Positions 8,682-17,969 are shown, counted from the stretch's first letter. The stretch is 64,000 bases of DNA from GWE2-42-39 sp963668595 (GCA_963668595.1 OY764876.1:1984001-2048000); one strand, 5' to 3'. A program made the numbers and translations. Notes: generated from the sequence alone by a model not told the origin.

Positions 8682-9773
8682 CTAATCAATTAAATATAGA
8701 TAATCGTAATGAACGAGTGCCTGCTGGTTTTTATTTCCCAGCTTGGTCAGTGCCTTTTCAGAACTATATTGCGACTTCCCGATTCCAATTAGTTGGCCGT
8801 TTTGGTCTTTTATCCGAATGAGATCGCCTTTTTTAAATGTTCCGCTAATTGTTGTTACTCCGATAGGCAGCAAACTGCTTGCCCGATTCGAAAACAATGC
8901 TTCGGCTGCGCCCTGATTAATATGCACCTCACCTTTTGCAAAACTTTCCGAATAAGCAATCCATTTTTTTATGTCGGAAGATTTTCTCGGTTCGGCAATA
9001 AAGCGAGTATGAGTCACCGACTTCGAGCGATCGAGCAAATCAAGCAACATATTGGGTTTCGAGCCATTCGCGATGAAAACCGTAATTCCTTCCTGGGCTA
9101 CCTTTCGGGCAATGTTGTACTTGGTAAGCATTCCTCCCCTACCGAAATTCGATTTCTTTGTCGAAATAATATTCGACTCCAATCGTGTTTCAGCAGAGAT
9201 TTCAGGAATAACTTTCGACTCGGGCAAATCGGGTGAACCGTCAAAAATACCGTCGATATTGCTCAGGATGATCAGCGCCTCGGAATTAACCAGCGAGGCA
9301 ATCAAGCCGGAAAGCTCATCGTTGTCGGTAAACATCAGCTCGGTTACCGAAATGGTGTCATTCTCGTTCACAATCGGTATCACCCGATGTTCATTCAGCG
9401 TGCACATGCAGTTCTTCATATTCAGATAATGCGTGCGGCTACTGAAGTTTTCCTTGGTGGTAAGTACCTGAGCACAGGTAATGCCATACGGTTCAAACAT
9501 TCCCGAATACCGGTTTATCAGCTTCATTTGCCCTACAGCCGACCACAACTGACGCGACGATACCGTGTCGAGTTTCTTCTGAGGTTCAACAATGCTCCGG
9601 CCAGCAGCAACAGCTCCAGATGAAACCAGTACCACTTCAACACCTGCACGATGTAGCCGGGCAATCTGCTCAACCAGATGCGCCATGTGCTCTTCGTTCA
9701 ATGTTCCGTCAGACTTGGTTAGAACGTTACTACCTACTTTTACGGTAATCTTTTTATATCGGTATTGATTCAC
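8682..9773 (-). CDS. proB: Glutamate 5-kinase with C-terminal PUA domain (ProB)
   Basis: 363 residues. The kinase domain shows ITVKVGSNVLT, VVLVSSGAVAAGR, VNENDTISVTE and GRGGMLTK. The last ~90 residues (for example TTISGTFKKGDLIRIKDQNG) form the PUA domain seen in full-length ProB enzymes. It phosphorylates glutamate to start proline synthesis and is commonly feedback-inhibited by proline. It follows proC by 11 bp. Placing proBA and proC inside the arginine cluster puts the two glutamate-derived pathways under shared control. Confidence 0.96.
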   Translation of the reverse strand: MNQYRYKKITVKVGSNVLTKSDGTLNEEHMAHLVEQIARLHRAGVEVVLVSSGAVAAGRSIVEPQKKLDTVSSRQLWSAVGQMKLINRYSGMFEPYGITCAQVLTTKENFSSRTHYLNMKNCMCTLNEHRVIPIVNENDTISVTELMFTDNDELSGLIASLVNSEALIILSNIDGIFDGSPDLPESKVIPEISAETRLESNIISTKKSNFGRGGMLTKYNIARKVAQEGITVFIANGSKPNMLLDLLDRSKSVTHTRFIAEPRKSSDIKKWIAYSESFAKGEVHINQGAAEALFSNRASSLLPIGVTTISGTFKKGDLIRIKDQNGQLIGIGKSQYSSEKALTKLGNKNQQALVHYDYLYLID

Positions 9774-9784
9774 GAATTATTCGA

Positions 9785-10579
9785 TTAACGGTTGCCAATT
9801 TTATTATACGACGACACCAACCCCTGAATCAGGGACGAACTGAATCCTTTGTGTTCCATTTCGTTCAATCCGGTAATCGTCACGCCTCGCGGTGTGGTAA
9901 CTTTATCGATTTCCCTTTCGGGATGATGTCCTGAATCGAGAATCAGGCCGGTTGCACCTTTCACCGTTTGCGCAGTAATAAATTGGGCCATTTCGGCTCC
10001 GAAACCTATTTCGATACCACCTTGCATGGCAGCCCGAATGTAACGAAGCGCAAAAGCAATTCCACAGGAAGCCAACACCGTAGCGGCAGCCATCAATTCG
10101 TCTGAAATCAAAACCGTTTTTCCCATCTGGTCAAACAAGTTCATTACTTCGTTGCGCAAGTCATCTGATTTGCAGTTTGTTGAAACGCAAGTCATTGATT
10201 CGCGAATTGAAATAGCCGTATTCGGCATTGCCCGAAAAACAGGTACTTCTGGACCAACAGCTTCTTCCAGTGCAGGAAGATCAACTCCGGCCACCAACGA
10301 AATAATTAATTTATTCTCATTCAGTTCCCCTCTAATTTCTTCCAGAACCGAAATAACCTGATAGGGTTTTACAACAATGAAAATGATTTCAGCGGTTTTT
10401 ACCGCCTCATTATTGTCTGTTCCAACCCGAACACCTTGCTCTTTCAGCTTGTCGAGCAAGCTGATTCGTCGCCGGGTAACAAAAATGTCTTCAGGAGCCA
10501 CCATTTGAGAGGCAATCAAGCCCTGGGCAATGGCGCCGCCAAGATTTCCTCCTCCGATGATTGCAATTTTCTTTTCCAT
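9785..10579 (-). CDS. proC: Pyrroline-5-carboxylate reductase (ProC)
   Basis: 264 residues, close to the family norm. The N-terminus has the Rossmann dinucleotide motif IIGGGNLGGAIAQG; the C-terminal half holds the conserved dimerisation/substrate region (TVKGATGLILDSGHHPE, then TPRGVTITGLNEM). The enzyme makes proline from pyrroline-5-carboxylate with NAD(P)H in the cytoplasm. It is 31 bp after argD and 11 bp before proB, consistent with cotranscription. The same argC-argD-proC neighbourhood is known from Bacteroides. Confidence 0.96.
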   Translation of the reverse strand: MEKKIAIIGGGNLGGAIAQGLIASQMVAPEDIFVTRRRISLLDKLKEQGVRVGTDNNEAVKTAEIIFIVVKPYQVISVLEEIRGELNENKLIISLVAGVDLPALEEAVGPEVPVFRAMPNTAISIRESMTCVSTNCKSDDLRNEVMNLFDQMGKTVLISDELMAAATVLASCGIAFALRYIRAAMQGGIEIGFGAEMAQFITAQTVKGATGLILDSGHHPEREIDKVTTPRGVTITGLNEMEHKGFSSSLIQGLVSSYNKIGNR

Positions 10580-10610
10580 ACTTTGTGTTTATGTCGGCTG
10601 ATTCGTTTGT

Positions 10611-11765
10611 TTATTCAGCCTTATTTTCAGCAAAGATAACTGTATCGATTGTTTGCGAAAAAGCTGACAAAAATGCATCAGCCTGATCTTTTGCAAGGCA
10701 TAACGGGGGAAGCAAACGAATAATGTTTGTGCCCGAAACACCCGTAAAAATATGATGCCCAAACAATAGCTGCTGACGAATTTCTTTTATTGGCATGTCG
10801 AATTCAACACCAATCATCAAGCCTTGCCCGCGAACTTCTTTTACGGCATCAATTTTTTGTAATTCTTCCATCAGATATTCGCCAACTTCCGCAGCATTTT
10901 GCGTCAGTTTTTCATTCTGCATTACATCCAACACCGCAATTGAAGCAGCACATGCCAGGTAATTTCCGCCGAAAGTAGTACCGAGCATTCCGTGCCAGGG
11001 CTTAATTTCCGGTGAAATCAGAATACCTCCAACCGGAAAACCATTGCCCATTCCTTTGGCCATTGTAATAATATCAGGAGTGATGCCGGCATGTTGAAAT
11101 GCGAAGAATTTTCCGCTCCGGCCGTAGCCCGACTGAATTTCGTCCAGAATCAACAATGCACCGTAGTTTTTACACAAAGCGGCCAATTGTTTCAAAAATA
11201 TCGGCGACGGAATGCGAATTCCGCCAATCCCCTGAATTCCCTCGATAATTACCGCAGCAATTTCGCGACTTTCGAGAGCTGTTTGTACTTGTTTCAGTTC
11301 TTCGAACGGAAGAATTACAGCATTGCTTGTTTCGTTTACCGGGGCAACAATTTTCGGGTTGTCGGTAACCGCTACGGCTGCCGAAGTACGTCCGTGAAAC
11401 GATTTACTGAAACTGATAATTTTTTTGCGACCGGTAACAAACGAAGCCAGTTTGATTGCATTTTCGTTGGCCTCGGCCCCCGAATTGCAAAGAAAAAGCT
11501 GGTAATCGTTGCAGCCAGAAAGCGCACCCAGTTTATCGGCTAGTTCCTGTTGTTGAGGAATTTGAACCGAATTCGAGTAAAAACCAATTGCATCAATCTG
11601 ATCTTTTATTGTTTTCAGATAGTGCGGATGTGAATGTCCGATTGAAATCACGGCATGACCTCCGTACAAGTCGAGGTATTTGGTACCCTTGTCGTCCCAT
11701 ACGTAGCAGCCTTCAGCTTTTACCGGAGTTATATTGAATAATGGATAGACGTCAAATAAATTCAT
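10611..11765 (-). CDS. argD: N-acyl (succinyl/acetyl) ornithine aminotransferase (ArgD)
   Basis: 384 residues of the class III aminotransferase fold. Visible are the cofactor-phosphate region FLCNSGAEANENAIKLA, the aspartate-containing LILDEIQSGYGRSG, and the pyridoxal lysine in TMAKGMGNGFPVGG. It converts N-acylglutamate semialdehyde to N-acylornithine. With the Pro90-type carbamoyltransferase downstream, the acyl group is probably succinyl. It is 3 bp after argC, indicating translational coupling. A second role in ornithine or lysine metabolism cannot be excluded, because these aminotransferases are often promiscuous. Confidence 0.94.
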   Translation of the reverse strand: MNLFDVYPLFNITPVKAEGCYVWDDKGTKYLDLYGGHAVISIGHSHPHYLKTIKDQIDAIGFYSNSVQIPQQQELADKLGALSGCNDYQLFLCNSGAEANENAIKLASFVTGRKKIISFSKSFHGRTSAAVAVTDNPKIVAPVNETSNAVILPFEELKQVQTALESREIAAVIIEGIQGIGGIRIPSPIFLKQLAALCKNYGALLILDEIQSGYGRSGKFFAFQHAGITPDIITMAKGMGNGFPVGGILISPEIKPWHGMLGTTFGGNYLACAASIAVLDVMQNEKLTQNAAEVGEYLMEELQKIDAVKEVRGQGLMIGVEFDMPIKEIRQQLLFGHHIFTGVSGTNIIRLLPPLCLAKDQADAFLSAFSQTIDTVIFAENKAE

Positions 11766-11768
11766 TTG

Positions 11769-12737
11769 TTAAAAAGCAACAGGTTTAAGTTTCAAACCTT
11801 CCGTTTCGTCGAGACCAAACATCAGGTTCATATTTTGTACGGCTTGTCCCGACGCGCCTTTCAGCAAATTATCGGTTACGCTCAAAATCATCAGTTTATT
11901 GCCGTGTTTTTCAAGATGAAGAACAGCTTTATTGGTATTCACCACCTGTTTCACATCCGGATTTTCGTCGGTAACAAAAACGAATGGATGCCCACTGTAA
12001 TAATTGCGGTACAATACCACTGCTTCCTCAATGGTTCCGGCATATTCAGTATAAGCCGAAACGAAAATTCCACGGGTATGATTGCCTCGCACCGGGATAA
12101 AATTCAAAGCAAAATCAAAGTCATTCTGCAATTGTTTCAAACTCTGATTGATTTCGCCCAAATGCTGGTGTTCAAATGCTTTATACACCGACAAGTTTCC
12201 GCTTCGCCAGCTAAAATGCGAAGTTGTTGAAGGTGCTTGTCCCGCTCCGGTTGAACCGGTGATAGCATGCACATGCACTTCATTTTTCAGCAAACCGGCC
12301 GCAGCAAGAGGCAACAATGACAATTGAATTCCGGTAGCAAAACACCCCGGATTGGCAATACGACCAGCCAGGCAAATGGCATCCCGATTCAGTTCGGGCA
12401 ATCCATAAACGAAGTCGTTTCCTTCCCGTTTTAATCTGAAATCATGACTGAGATCAATTACTTTCACCGAAGCGGGAATAGCATTTGCAGCCATGAATTC
12501 GCGCGATTTGCCGTGCCCCATGCAGAGGAATAACACATCAACTGCATTGAAATCAACCTCATCAGCAAAAACAAGATCCGTGTCGCCAAGCAAATCGGAG
12601 TGAACAGCGTGCACCGGATTACCGCTATTGCTGCTACTTTGCACGAAAGCAATTTCTGCTTGCGGGTGAGTCAGCAAAATGCGAATCAGTTCACCAGCTG
12701 TATAACCGGCTCCTCCTATAATTCCAACTTTAATCAT
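11769..12737 (-). CDS. argC: N-acyl-gamma-glutamyl-phosphate reductase (ArgC)
   Basis: 322 residues. The N-terminus carries the NADP-binding VGIIGGAGYTAGELIRIL motif, and the catalytic cysteine is in RIANPGCFATGIQLSLLP. The C-terminal region has the conserved VRGNHTRGIFV segment. The enzyme reduces acyl-glutamyl phosphate to the semialdehyde. The start lies 8 bp after argG and the stop 3 bp before argD, so argG-argC-argD form a tight block. Length and motifs are ordinary for the family. Confidence 0.96.
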   Translation of the reverse strand: MIKVGIIGGAGYTAGELIRILLTHPQAEIAFVQSSSNSGNPVHAVHSDLLGDTDLVFADEVDFNAVDVLFLCMGHGKSREFMAANAIPASVKVIDLSHDFRLKREGNDFVYGLPELNRDAICLAGRIANPGCFATGIQLSLLPLAAAGLLKNEVHVHAITGSTGAGQAPSTTSHFSWRSGNLSVYKAFEHQHLGEINQSLKQLQNDFDFALNFIPVRGNHTRGIFVSAYTEYAGTIEEAVVLYRNYYSGHPFVFVTDENPDVKQVVNTNKAVLHLEKHGNKLMILSVTDNLLKGASGQAVQNMNLMFGLDETEGLKLKPVAF

Positions 12738-12745
12738 GCCGCTGT

Positions 12746-13939
12746 TTAGTATTTTTTATTTACTGAATTGTAGATTTTCAGTGAGTTGCCCAATATTTTT
12801 GTAAAGCCTTTTGCATCATCGGCAGTCCATGCATTGTTTTCTTCTCCGTAGCGACCGAATTCTGCTTTCATCAGGTCGTAATCCGATTTTATACCAACCA
12901 AAATAAAATGATACGGACGAAGTTTTACAATTACCTGACCAGTTACAGTTTCCTGTGTATTTTCAAGGAATTTCTCCATGTCGCGCATCACCGGATCGAA
13001 ATAAAGTGCTTCGTGCAGAAACATGCCATACCAGTTACCCAACTGCTCTTTCCAATATTGCTGCCATTTGGTAAGCGTGTGTTTTTCGAGCATTTGGTGT
13101 GCTTTAATAATCAGCATCGGAGCTGCGGCCTCGAAACCAACGCGTCCTTTAATCCCGATAATTGTATCGCCAATGTGCATATCGCGACCAATTGCATACG
13201 GCGAAGCCAGTTTTTCGAGTTCAAGAATAGCTTCCACCGGATTCAGGTATTTTTTACCATCCACGCCTTTCAGCTCGCCTTTTACAAAATCGAGTGTAAT
13301 TTCTTTTTCTTCGGTGGCTGTCAATTGCGACGGATAAGCTTCTTCAGGAAGAGTTTGCTCCGAATGCAGCGTTTCTTTTCCGCCCACACTGGTTCCCCAC
13401 AAACCTTTGTTAATGGAATATTCCATTTTCTTCCAGTCGGCTTCAACACCATGCTGTTTCAGGTAATCAATTTCTTCCTGACGGCTCAGACGCAAATCGC
13501 GGGTAGGAGTCAGAATTTGAATTTCAGGAGCCAATACATTAAAAGTAAGGTCGAAACGAACCTGGTCGTTTCCGGCTCCGGTACTACCGTGTGCCACATA
13601 TTTGGCACCGATTTTTTTTGCATATTCAATGATGGCAATTGCCTGAAAAACGCGCTCTGAACTTACTGAAATCGGATAAGTATTGTTTCGCAGTACGTTT
13701 CCATAAACCATGTATCGGATGCACTTATTGTAATAGTTATCCGTTACATGCAGTGCCACGTGTTTCACTGCTCCAAGTTTGTACGCTTTTTCTTCAATTA
13801 CTGCCAGCTCTTCTTTGCTGAAACCTCCGGTATTGGCCACAGCGGTGTAAACTTCCAGATTTTTTTCAACTGAAAGATATTTGGCGCAATACGAGGTATC
13901 TAATCCTCCGCTAAATGCTAAAACAACCTTTTCCTTCAT
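12746..13939 (-). CDS. argG: Argininosuccinate synthase (ArgG)
   Basis: 397 residues with the PP-loop ATP motif LAFSGGLDTSYCAKYL at the N-terminus and HGSTGAGNDQVRF in the middle, both diagnostic of argininosuccinate synthase. It joins citrulline and aspartate using ATP. In this pathway citrulline is released from its N-succinyl form before this step. The gene is first in the tight argG-argC-argD block and is preceded by a 159-bp gap after the GNAT gene, which could hold a second promoter although I found no clear box or ARG operator in it. argH is absent from the window. Confidence 0.96.
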   Translation of the reverse strand: MKEKVVLAFSGGLDTSYCAKYLSVEKNLEVYTAVANTGGFSKEELAVIEEKAYKLGAVKHVALHVTDNYYNKCIRYMVYGNVLRNNTYPISVSSERVFQAIAIIEYAKKIGAKYVAHGSTGAGNDQVRFDLTFNVLAPEIQILTPTRDLRLSRQEEIDYLKQHGVEADWKKMEYSINKGLWGTSVGGKETLHSEQTLPEEAYPSQLTATEEKEITLDFVKGELKGVDGKKYLNPVEAILELEKLASPYAIGRDMHIGDTIIGIKGRVGFEAAAPMLIIKAHQMLEKHTLTKWQQYWKEQLGNWYGMFLHEALYFDPVMRDMEKFLENTQETVTGQVIVKLRPYHFILVGIKSDYDLMKAEFGRYGEENNAWTADDAKGFTKILGNSLKIYNSVNKKY

Positions 13940-14098
13940 TTTTTCTATATTTTATTGAAGACGATGACACCAAATCAGGCGTAGAAAACTTACAACTTTA
14001 CTAACCTTATAAAATTTATCCTATCTCGTCGGATCTCAATTGTCATCAATCAATCAAGCCGAACGTTTTGAGAGATTGCCGACCGGTGCCATCGTTTT

Positions 14099-14812
14099 TT
14101 ATATTTTACTGAATTTTGCTTTTAACCCGTTAAACCGTGATTCTTTTCCGGAATTGCTCCCGCTTTTTGGTTTCAATTTCTGAATAATATCCAGCAAACT
14201 ACGTTTTGCTTTTATCGTTTGTTCGCCTTCGTTCACGGCAACTTCTTTTTCTGCTTTTTTTGTCTCCCATTTCGGATCGTACAACATACCGGTACACAAA
14301 CATTTCGACTGATTGGTACGCTGCAAAATATCGTAATTCACACAACTCTGACAACCTTTCCAGAATTCCTGATCATCAGTCAACTCCGAAAAAGTTACCG
14401 GACGGTAGCCCAATTCGTGGTTAATTTTCATTACCGCCAAACCGGTTGTCAAACCAAAGATTTTCGCTTCGGGAAATTTCACCCTCGACAATTCAAAAAT
14501 TTTGCGTTTGATTTCGGTAGCAAGCCCGCATCCACGATAGTCGGGCGCAACAATTAAGCCTGAATTTGCTACAAAACGGTTATGTCCCCAGCTTTCGAGG
14601 TAACAAAAACCGGCAAATTTTTCTCCTTCGAGTGCAATCACTGCTTTGCCTTCAAGCATTTTGTTGGCAATATAATCGTAGGTACGACGAGCGATACCGG
14701 TACCTCTTGCCTTCGATGCGCTGTCAATTTCATCGTTCACCTGATCTACATATTTCAGGTGCATGACGGTAGCTACTACTACCTGAATATCTTTCATGTT
14801 TTTTGTTGTCAT
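14099..14812 (-). CDS. GNAT acyltransferase, candidate N-acylglutamate synthase of the arginine pathway
   Basis: 237 residues. The acyl-CoA binding core is visible in the run SGLIVAPDYRGCGLATEIKR (R/Q-x-x-G-x-G/A type), followed by a GNAT-like ending near residue 150. After that comes an unusual cysteine set, GCQSC then KCLC about 15 residues on, which could bind a metal, and a very basic C-terminal tail. It lies 14 bp after argR and before argG, an arrangement also found in Bacteroides. No argA or argJ is in the window, so it is the best candidate for the first step, acylation of glutamate with acetyl- or succinyl-CoA. That role rests on pathway need and position, not on motif identity. Confidence 0.75.
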   Translation of the reverse strand: MTTKNMKDIQVVVATVMHLKYVDQVNDEIDSASKARGTGIARRTYDYIANKMLEGKAVIALEGEKFAGFCYLESWGHNRFVANSGLIVAPDYRGCGLATEIKRKIFELSRVKFPEAKIFGLTTGLAVMKINHELGYRPVTFSELTDDQEFWKGCQSCVNYDILQRTNQSKCLCTGMLYDPKWETKKAEKEVAVNEGEQTIKAKRSLLDIIQKLKPKSGSNSGKESRFNGLKAKFSKI

Positions 14813-14826
14813 ACAATCAATAACTA

Positions 14827-15315
14827 CTACTTAATTTTACCTGCCAGTTTGGGCATAATCAAAATAAGGCTGTTTATCAGGTCTGTCCGTTTGATGCCTT
14901 CACGCATGATCAGCAAAATGGTATCATCGCCTGCAACCGATCCAATAATTTCATACGGCGAAGCTGAGTCAATCAGCACTGCAATGCTGCTGGCATAGCC
15001 CGGCCGGGTTTTTACTACAGCCAAATTTCCGGAAAACTGAATATCGCGGAATCCGTCAGCCAGGTAATTTACTCCTGCTTCCGATTCGGTTCCCACGTTT
15101 TTTCCTGCTTCCGGAACAACGTAAATGTACCCCGCTTCGGGGTCATACGCTTTTGCAACTTTCAGAGTCTTCAAATCTCTCGAAAGAGTTGCCTGTGTCA
15201 ATTCAAATCCTTCCTTCTTCAATAAACGTATCAAATCATCCTGATTTCCAATTTTTTCAGACAAGATGATGGCCTTTATTGCCATTTGACGCTCGATACG
15301 ATTTTTCTTCTCCAT
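14827..15315 (-). CDS. argR: Arginine repressor (ArgR)
   Basis: 162 residues. The N-terminal winged helix is typical (QATLSRDLKTLKVAKAY near residues 45-60), and the C-terminal oligomerisation/arginine-binding domain has GSVAGDDTILLIMREG with the paired aspartates that hold arginine. It acts as a hexameric arginine-responsive DNA-binding regulator. Its own promoter carries two operator-like sequences, one over the -7 box and one over the start codon, pointing to autoregulation of the whole cluster. The GNAT gene follows after 14 bp. Confidence 0.96.
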   Translation of the reverse strand: MEKKNRIERQMAIKAIILSEKIGNQDDLIRLLKKEGFELTQATLSRDLKTLKVAKAYDPEAGYIYVVPEAGKNVGTESEAGVNYLADGFRDIQFSGNLAVVKTRPGYASSIAVLIDSASPYEIIGSVAGDDTILLIMREGIKRTDLINSLILIMPKLAGKIK

Positions 15316-15349
15316 GAATAATTATACATTTTTGATGCAAAAATATTCA
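15315..15349. promoter_or_regulatory. Tandem ARG boxes at the argR promoter
   Basis: Two 14-bp near-palindromes: TGAATAATTATACA at 15315-15328 and TGCAAAAATATTCA at 15336-15349. Their centres are exactly 21 bp apart, the spacing of paired 18-bp ARG boxes in enterobacteria. The second overlaps the -7 box; the first overlaps the argR start codon. The same motif and spacing recur upstream of carA. Confidence 0.75.
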
Positions 15350-15367
15350 TTATTTATTCATTTCAAA
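15338..15367 (-). promoter_or_regulatory. argR promoter, Bacteroidota type
   Basis: On the minus strand, TTTG (15364-15367), an 18-bp gap, then TATTTTTG (15338-15345) fit the -33/-7 consensus TTTG...TAnnTTTG. Transcription would start near 15331, giving a leader of about 16 nt. Confidence 0.7.
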
Positions 15368-15532
15368 TTTTTTCAGCTTGAATATTTCCTCTTTTTTGTA
15401 TAAAAATTAACACTGGAAACTTATTGAGAACCAGCGGCACACCGAAAAAATGCTTTTCGCGGATTAACATGAAATGCCGTTTCTGTATAATTTCCGAAAA
15501 AACACAAGAGTAGATTCTTCTATGCAAACGAC

Positions 15533-15577
15533 AAAAGAGGCAGTGAATCTGCAATTTGCACATTCGCTGCCTCTTTT
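15533..15577 (-). terminator. Terminator hairpin after the hexosaminidase gene
   Basis: A 16-bp stem with one wobble pair (15533-15548 against 15562-15577; arms begin AAAAGAGGCAG and end CTGCCTCTTTT) lies just beyond the hexosaminidase stop. T residues flank it on both strands, so it may act bidirectionally and insulate argR. Confidence 0.75.
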
Positions 15578-15611
15578 AAAAATAAGCCCAAATACCTGCT
15601 GTCGGTATGAT

Positions 15612-17909
15612 TTATTCAGCTATAATTTCATCAACAAAAATAAACACGCCTTCCCCCCGAATTCGTTCAACCGGAGCTTTTATCTGTATGCTTTTGCAAA
15701 CTACCGGATCAAAATCAAGCGAAAATGTTCGCGTTTGAATATCTGAAGTTTTTGCGATTGGTCGTTCGCGTTCGTTTTTCCAGCTTTTTATTGACTGAAA
15801 TGATTTGCCATCTTCGGAAACAGCAAGCTCAAGTCCTGCCGGAAAATAAATGCCGGCTCCGGTTTCTTCAATGCAACTCATTCCTATTTTCGATACAGAA
15901 ATTGGCTGATCGAAAATAATGGTTGCCGAAAAATCGGTATCCAGTATTCCCAGCCATTTTCCGTTGCCCCATTTGTCGCCACCAAAATCGGCATCAACCA
16001 GGGTAAAAGCACCTTTTGCACTGTATTTTTGAATCGGCATCGACTGAATTTCAACTTTTGCACCGCAAGCTTTGTGTAAAGTCGCCTGTTTTTCTTCCGA
16101 AGGCCCCATTGTCCGGCCATTTTTCACTGAAATAGCTTTAATAAGAGCCGACTGATCAAGCGTAAATGGCTTCGTAAACAATGTAGATTTTGCCGAATCG
16201 GGTTCGCTGCCATCCAGCGTATAATAAATGTCAGCAATCAGTTCGGTTTGTAAATTTACTGTCAACTGCTTCGTTGTGGTATCCAGCTCAAACTGAATAT
16301 CGGGACGAAAAGCACTCGGAGCAACATTTACACTCAGCGACTGATACCTCTGCATCATAGGCTCCATCTTTTCACGAAAATGCGCCCAGTTTTTACGGCC
16401 TTTTGCCTGCCATGCTATTTCAGAAAGAGCAGCGATCCGCGGAAAAAGCATGTATTCAACCTGCTTCGGATCGGGCATGTATTCGGTCCATAAATTTGCC
16501 TGCACCCCCATAATTAGAGCACTGTGCTGCTCGTCCAAACCTTCCGGAACCGGTTCGTAATTATATACTTTTTGCAAAGGCGAGAATCCACCAAAAGCTT
16601 TGGGTTCGTGCTTGCTCAAACTCTGGTAATGATCGAAATACAGATGCGATCCCGTAGTTAAAACCATCGGATGTCCTTTTTGAAGATGCTCTGCCACACC
16701 CGATTCGCCCCCCCAATACATGATGGTTGCCGAAGGCGACAGTTTGCCTTCCAGTATTTCGTGCCAACCAATCAATTTGCGCCCTTTCGACTTTAGATAT
16801 TCGTCAAAATGATTCACAAAATGGCTTTGTAATTCGTGCGGTGTGTAATGATTCTTTTTCATCATTGCCCGGCAAGCGGCACATTTCACCCAATTGTCTT
16901 TTCCAACTTCATCTCCGCCAATATGAATATATTCAGAAGGGAACAAGTCGATTATCTCATCCAGCACATCTTCGAGCAACCGATAGCTTGCCGGATTGCT
17001 GGCACAATAAACCCCTGTATTATTCAAACTTTTCCCGCGTGCATCTCTACAAATCAACTCCGGGTAACATTGCATCACAGTTTCCGAATGTCCGGGCAAT
17101 TCAATCTCTGGAAGCACCGTAATAAAACGCTCCCTGGCATACGCTACTATTTCTTTAATTTCTTCCTGTGTATAAAAACCGCCATATTTCGGACGTTCGT
17201 CGCCAGCTTTCCAAACCTCAAAATCCTGCCATGGCATTTTATCTTCTTTCACAACACGCCAGGCTCCCACATCAGTCAATTCCGGATGCGATTTTATTTC
17301 GATACGCCAGCCAATGCCATCCACCAAATGCCAGTGAAAAACATTGAGTTTATGCATAGCCAAATAATCGATGTACTTTTTGATGAAATCAACCGGCATA
17401 AAATGGCGTGACACATCCAAATGAACACCTCTCCATAAAAAACGCGGACTGTCGGTTATTTCTACCGCAGGCAAACTGATTTCATCCACCATCTTTTCAG
17501 CATTTACCGGAAATATTTGGCGGAGAGTTTCTACTGCATAAAATAATCCCTCTGGTCCTGCTGAACGAATCATAACATTTTGAGGCGAAACACAAAGCGA
17601 ATATCCTTCGCTGCTCAAAGAGTCAAGTGTTTGATCCAACTTAAAAACAAAGGCCGATTCATATTCGCCTTCGTTCTCCCAACGAACAGGAAGCTGCAGC
17701 GGACAAATTTTCTGCAAAAGAGAAACAGCAGGCAACATGATTGAGTCGCTGATTACAATACAAGTTTCTGAACCGACAATAAATCCTGTCCCCTGATTTT
17801 CTCTTATCTGCAAGGGCTCGGGAATAACTTGAACAGGAATCAAACTACGCTTATTTTGGCACCCGAAAAAAATACCCGCCAGCAATACAAGCATAAATAG
17901 TTTTGTCAT
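15612..17909 (-). CDS. GH20 beta-N-acetylhexosaminidase lipoprotein
   Basis: 765 residues. A lipoprotein signal (LLAGIFFGC) starts the protein. The GH20b-like N-terminal domain covers about residues 25-155. The catalytic barrel follows, with RGVHLDVSRHF, NVFHWHLVDGIGWRIEI and the catalytic pair D333-E334 in HIGGDE. The C-terminal third has a chitobiase-like Ig segment (YYTLDGSEPDSAKS) and a discoidin-like end. It releases terminal GlcNAc/GalNAc from glycoconjugates or chitin oligomers. It stands alone between argR and carAB, divergent from carA, and is not part of an obvious utilisation locus, though an M60 peptidase and sialidase/esterase-type genes lie in the same window. Confidence 0.95.
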   Translation of the reverse strand: MTKLFMLVLLAGIFFGCQNKRSLIPVQVIPEPLQIRENQGTGFIVGSETCIVISDSIMLPAVSLLQKICPLQLPVRWENEGEYESAFVFKLDQTLDSLSSEGYSLCVSPQNVMIRSAGPEGLFYAVETLRQIFPVNAEKMVDEISLPAVEITDSPRFLWRGVHLDVSRHFMPVDFIKKYIDYLAMHKLNVFHWHLVDGIGWRIEIKSHPELTDVGAWRVVKEDKMPWQDFEVWKAGDERPKYGGFYTQEEIKEIVAYARERFITVLPEIELPGHSETVMQCYPELICRDARGKSLNNTGVYCASNPASYRLLEDVLDEIIDLFPSEYIHIGGDEVGKDNWVKCAACRAMMKKNHYTPHELQSHFVNHFDEYLKSKGRKLIGWHEILEGKLSPSATIMYWGGESGVAEHLQKGHPMVLTTGSHLYFDHYQSLSKHEPKAFGGFSPLQKVYNYEPVPEGLDEQHSALIMGVQANLWTEYMPDPKQVEYMLFPRIAALSEIAWQAKGRKNWAHFREKMEPMMQRYQSLSVNVAPSAFRPDIQFELDTTTKQLTVNLQTELIADIYYTLDGSEPDSAKSTLFTKPFTLDQSALIKAISVKNGRTMGPSEEKQATLHKACGAKVEIQSMPIQKYSAKGAFTLVDADFGGDKWGNGKWLGILDTDFSATIIFDQPISVSKIGMSCIEETGAGIYFPAGLELAVSEDGKSFQSIKSWKNERERPIAKTSDIQTRTFSLDFDPVVCKSIQIKAPVERIRGEGVFIFVDEIIAE

Positions 17910-17940
17910 AATCTGATAATGGTTTATTCTGGTTTACGAT

Positions 17941-17969
17941 TTTGAAGCAATTTCAATTGACTACTTTTG
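17941..17969 (+). promoter_or_regulatory. carA promoter P1 (upstream)
   Basis: TTTG at 17941-17944, a 17-bp gap, then TACTTTTG at 17962-17969 match the promoter pattern seen at argR and tRNA-Ser in this window. A start near 17977 would give a leader of about 280 nt, and the ARG boxes would lie downstream as a road-block. Confidence 0.55.

Noticed and set aside
13940..14098. Possible ARG box or promoter between the GNAT gene and argG
   Set aside because: No sequence there matches the TGMATWWWWATKCA pattern or TAnnTTTG; only loose partial repeats were seen.
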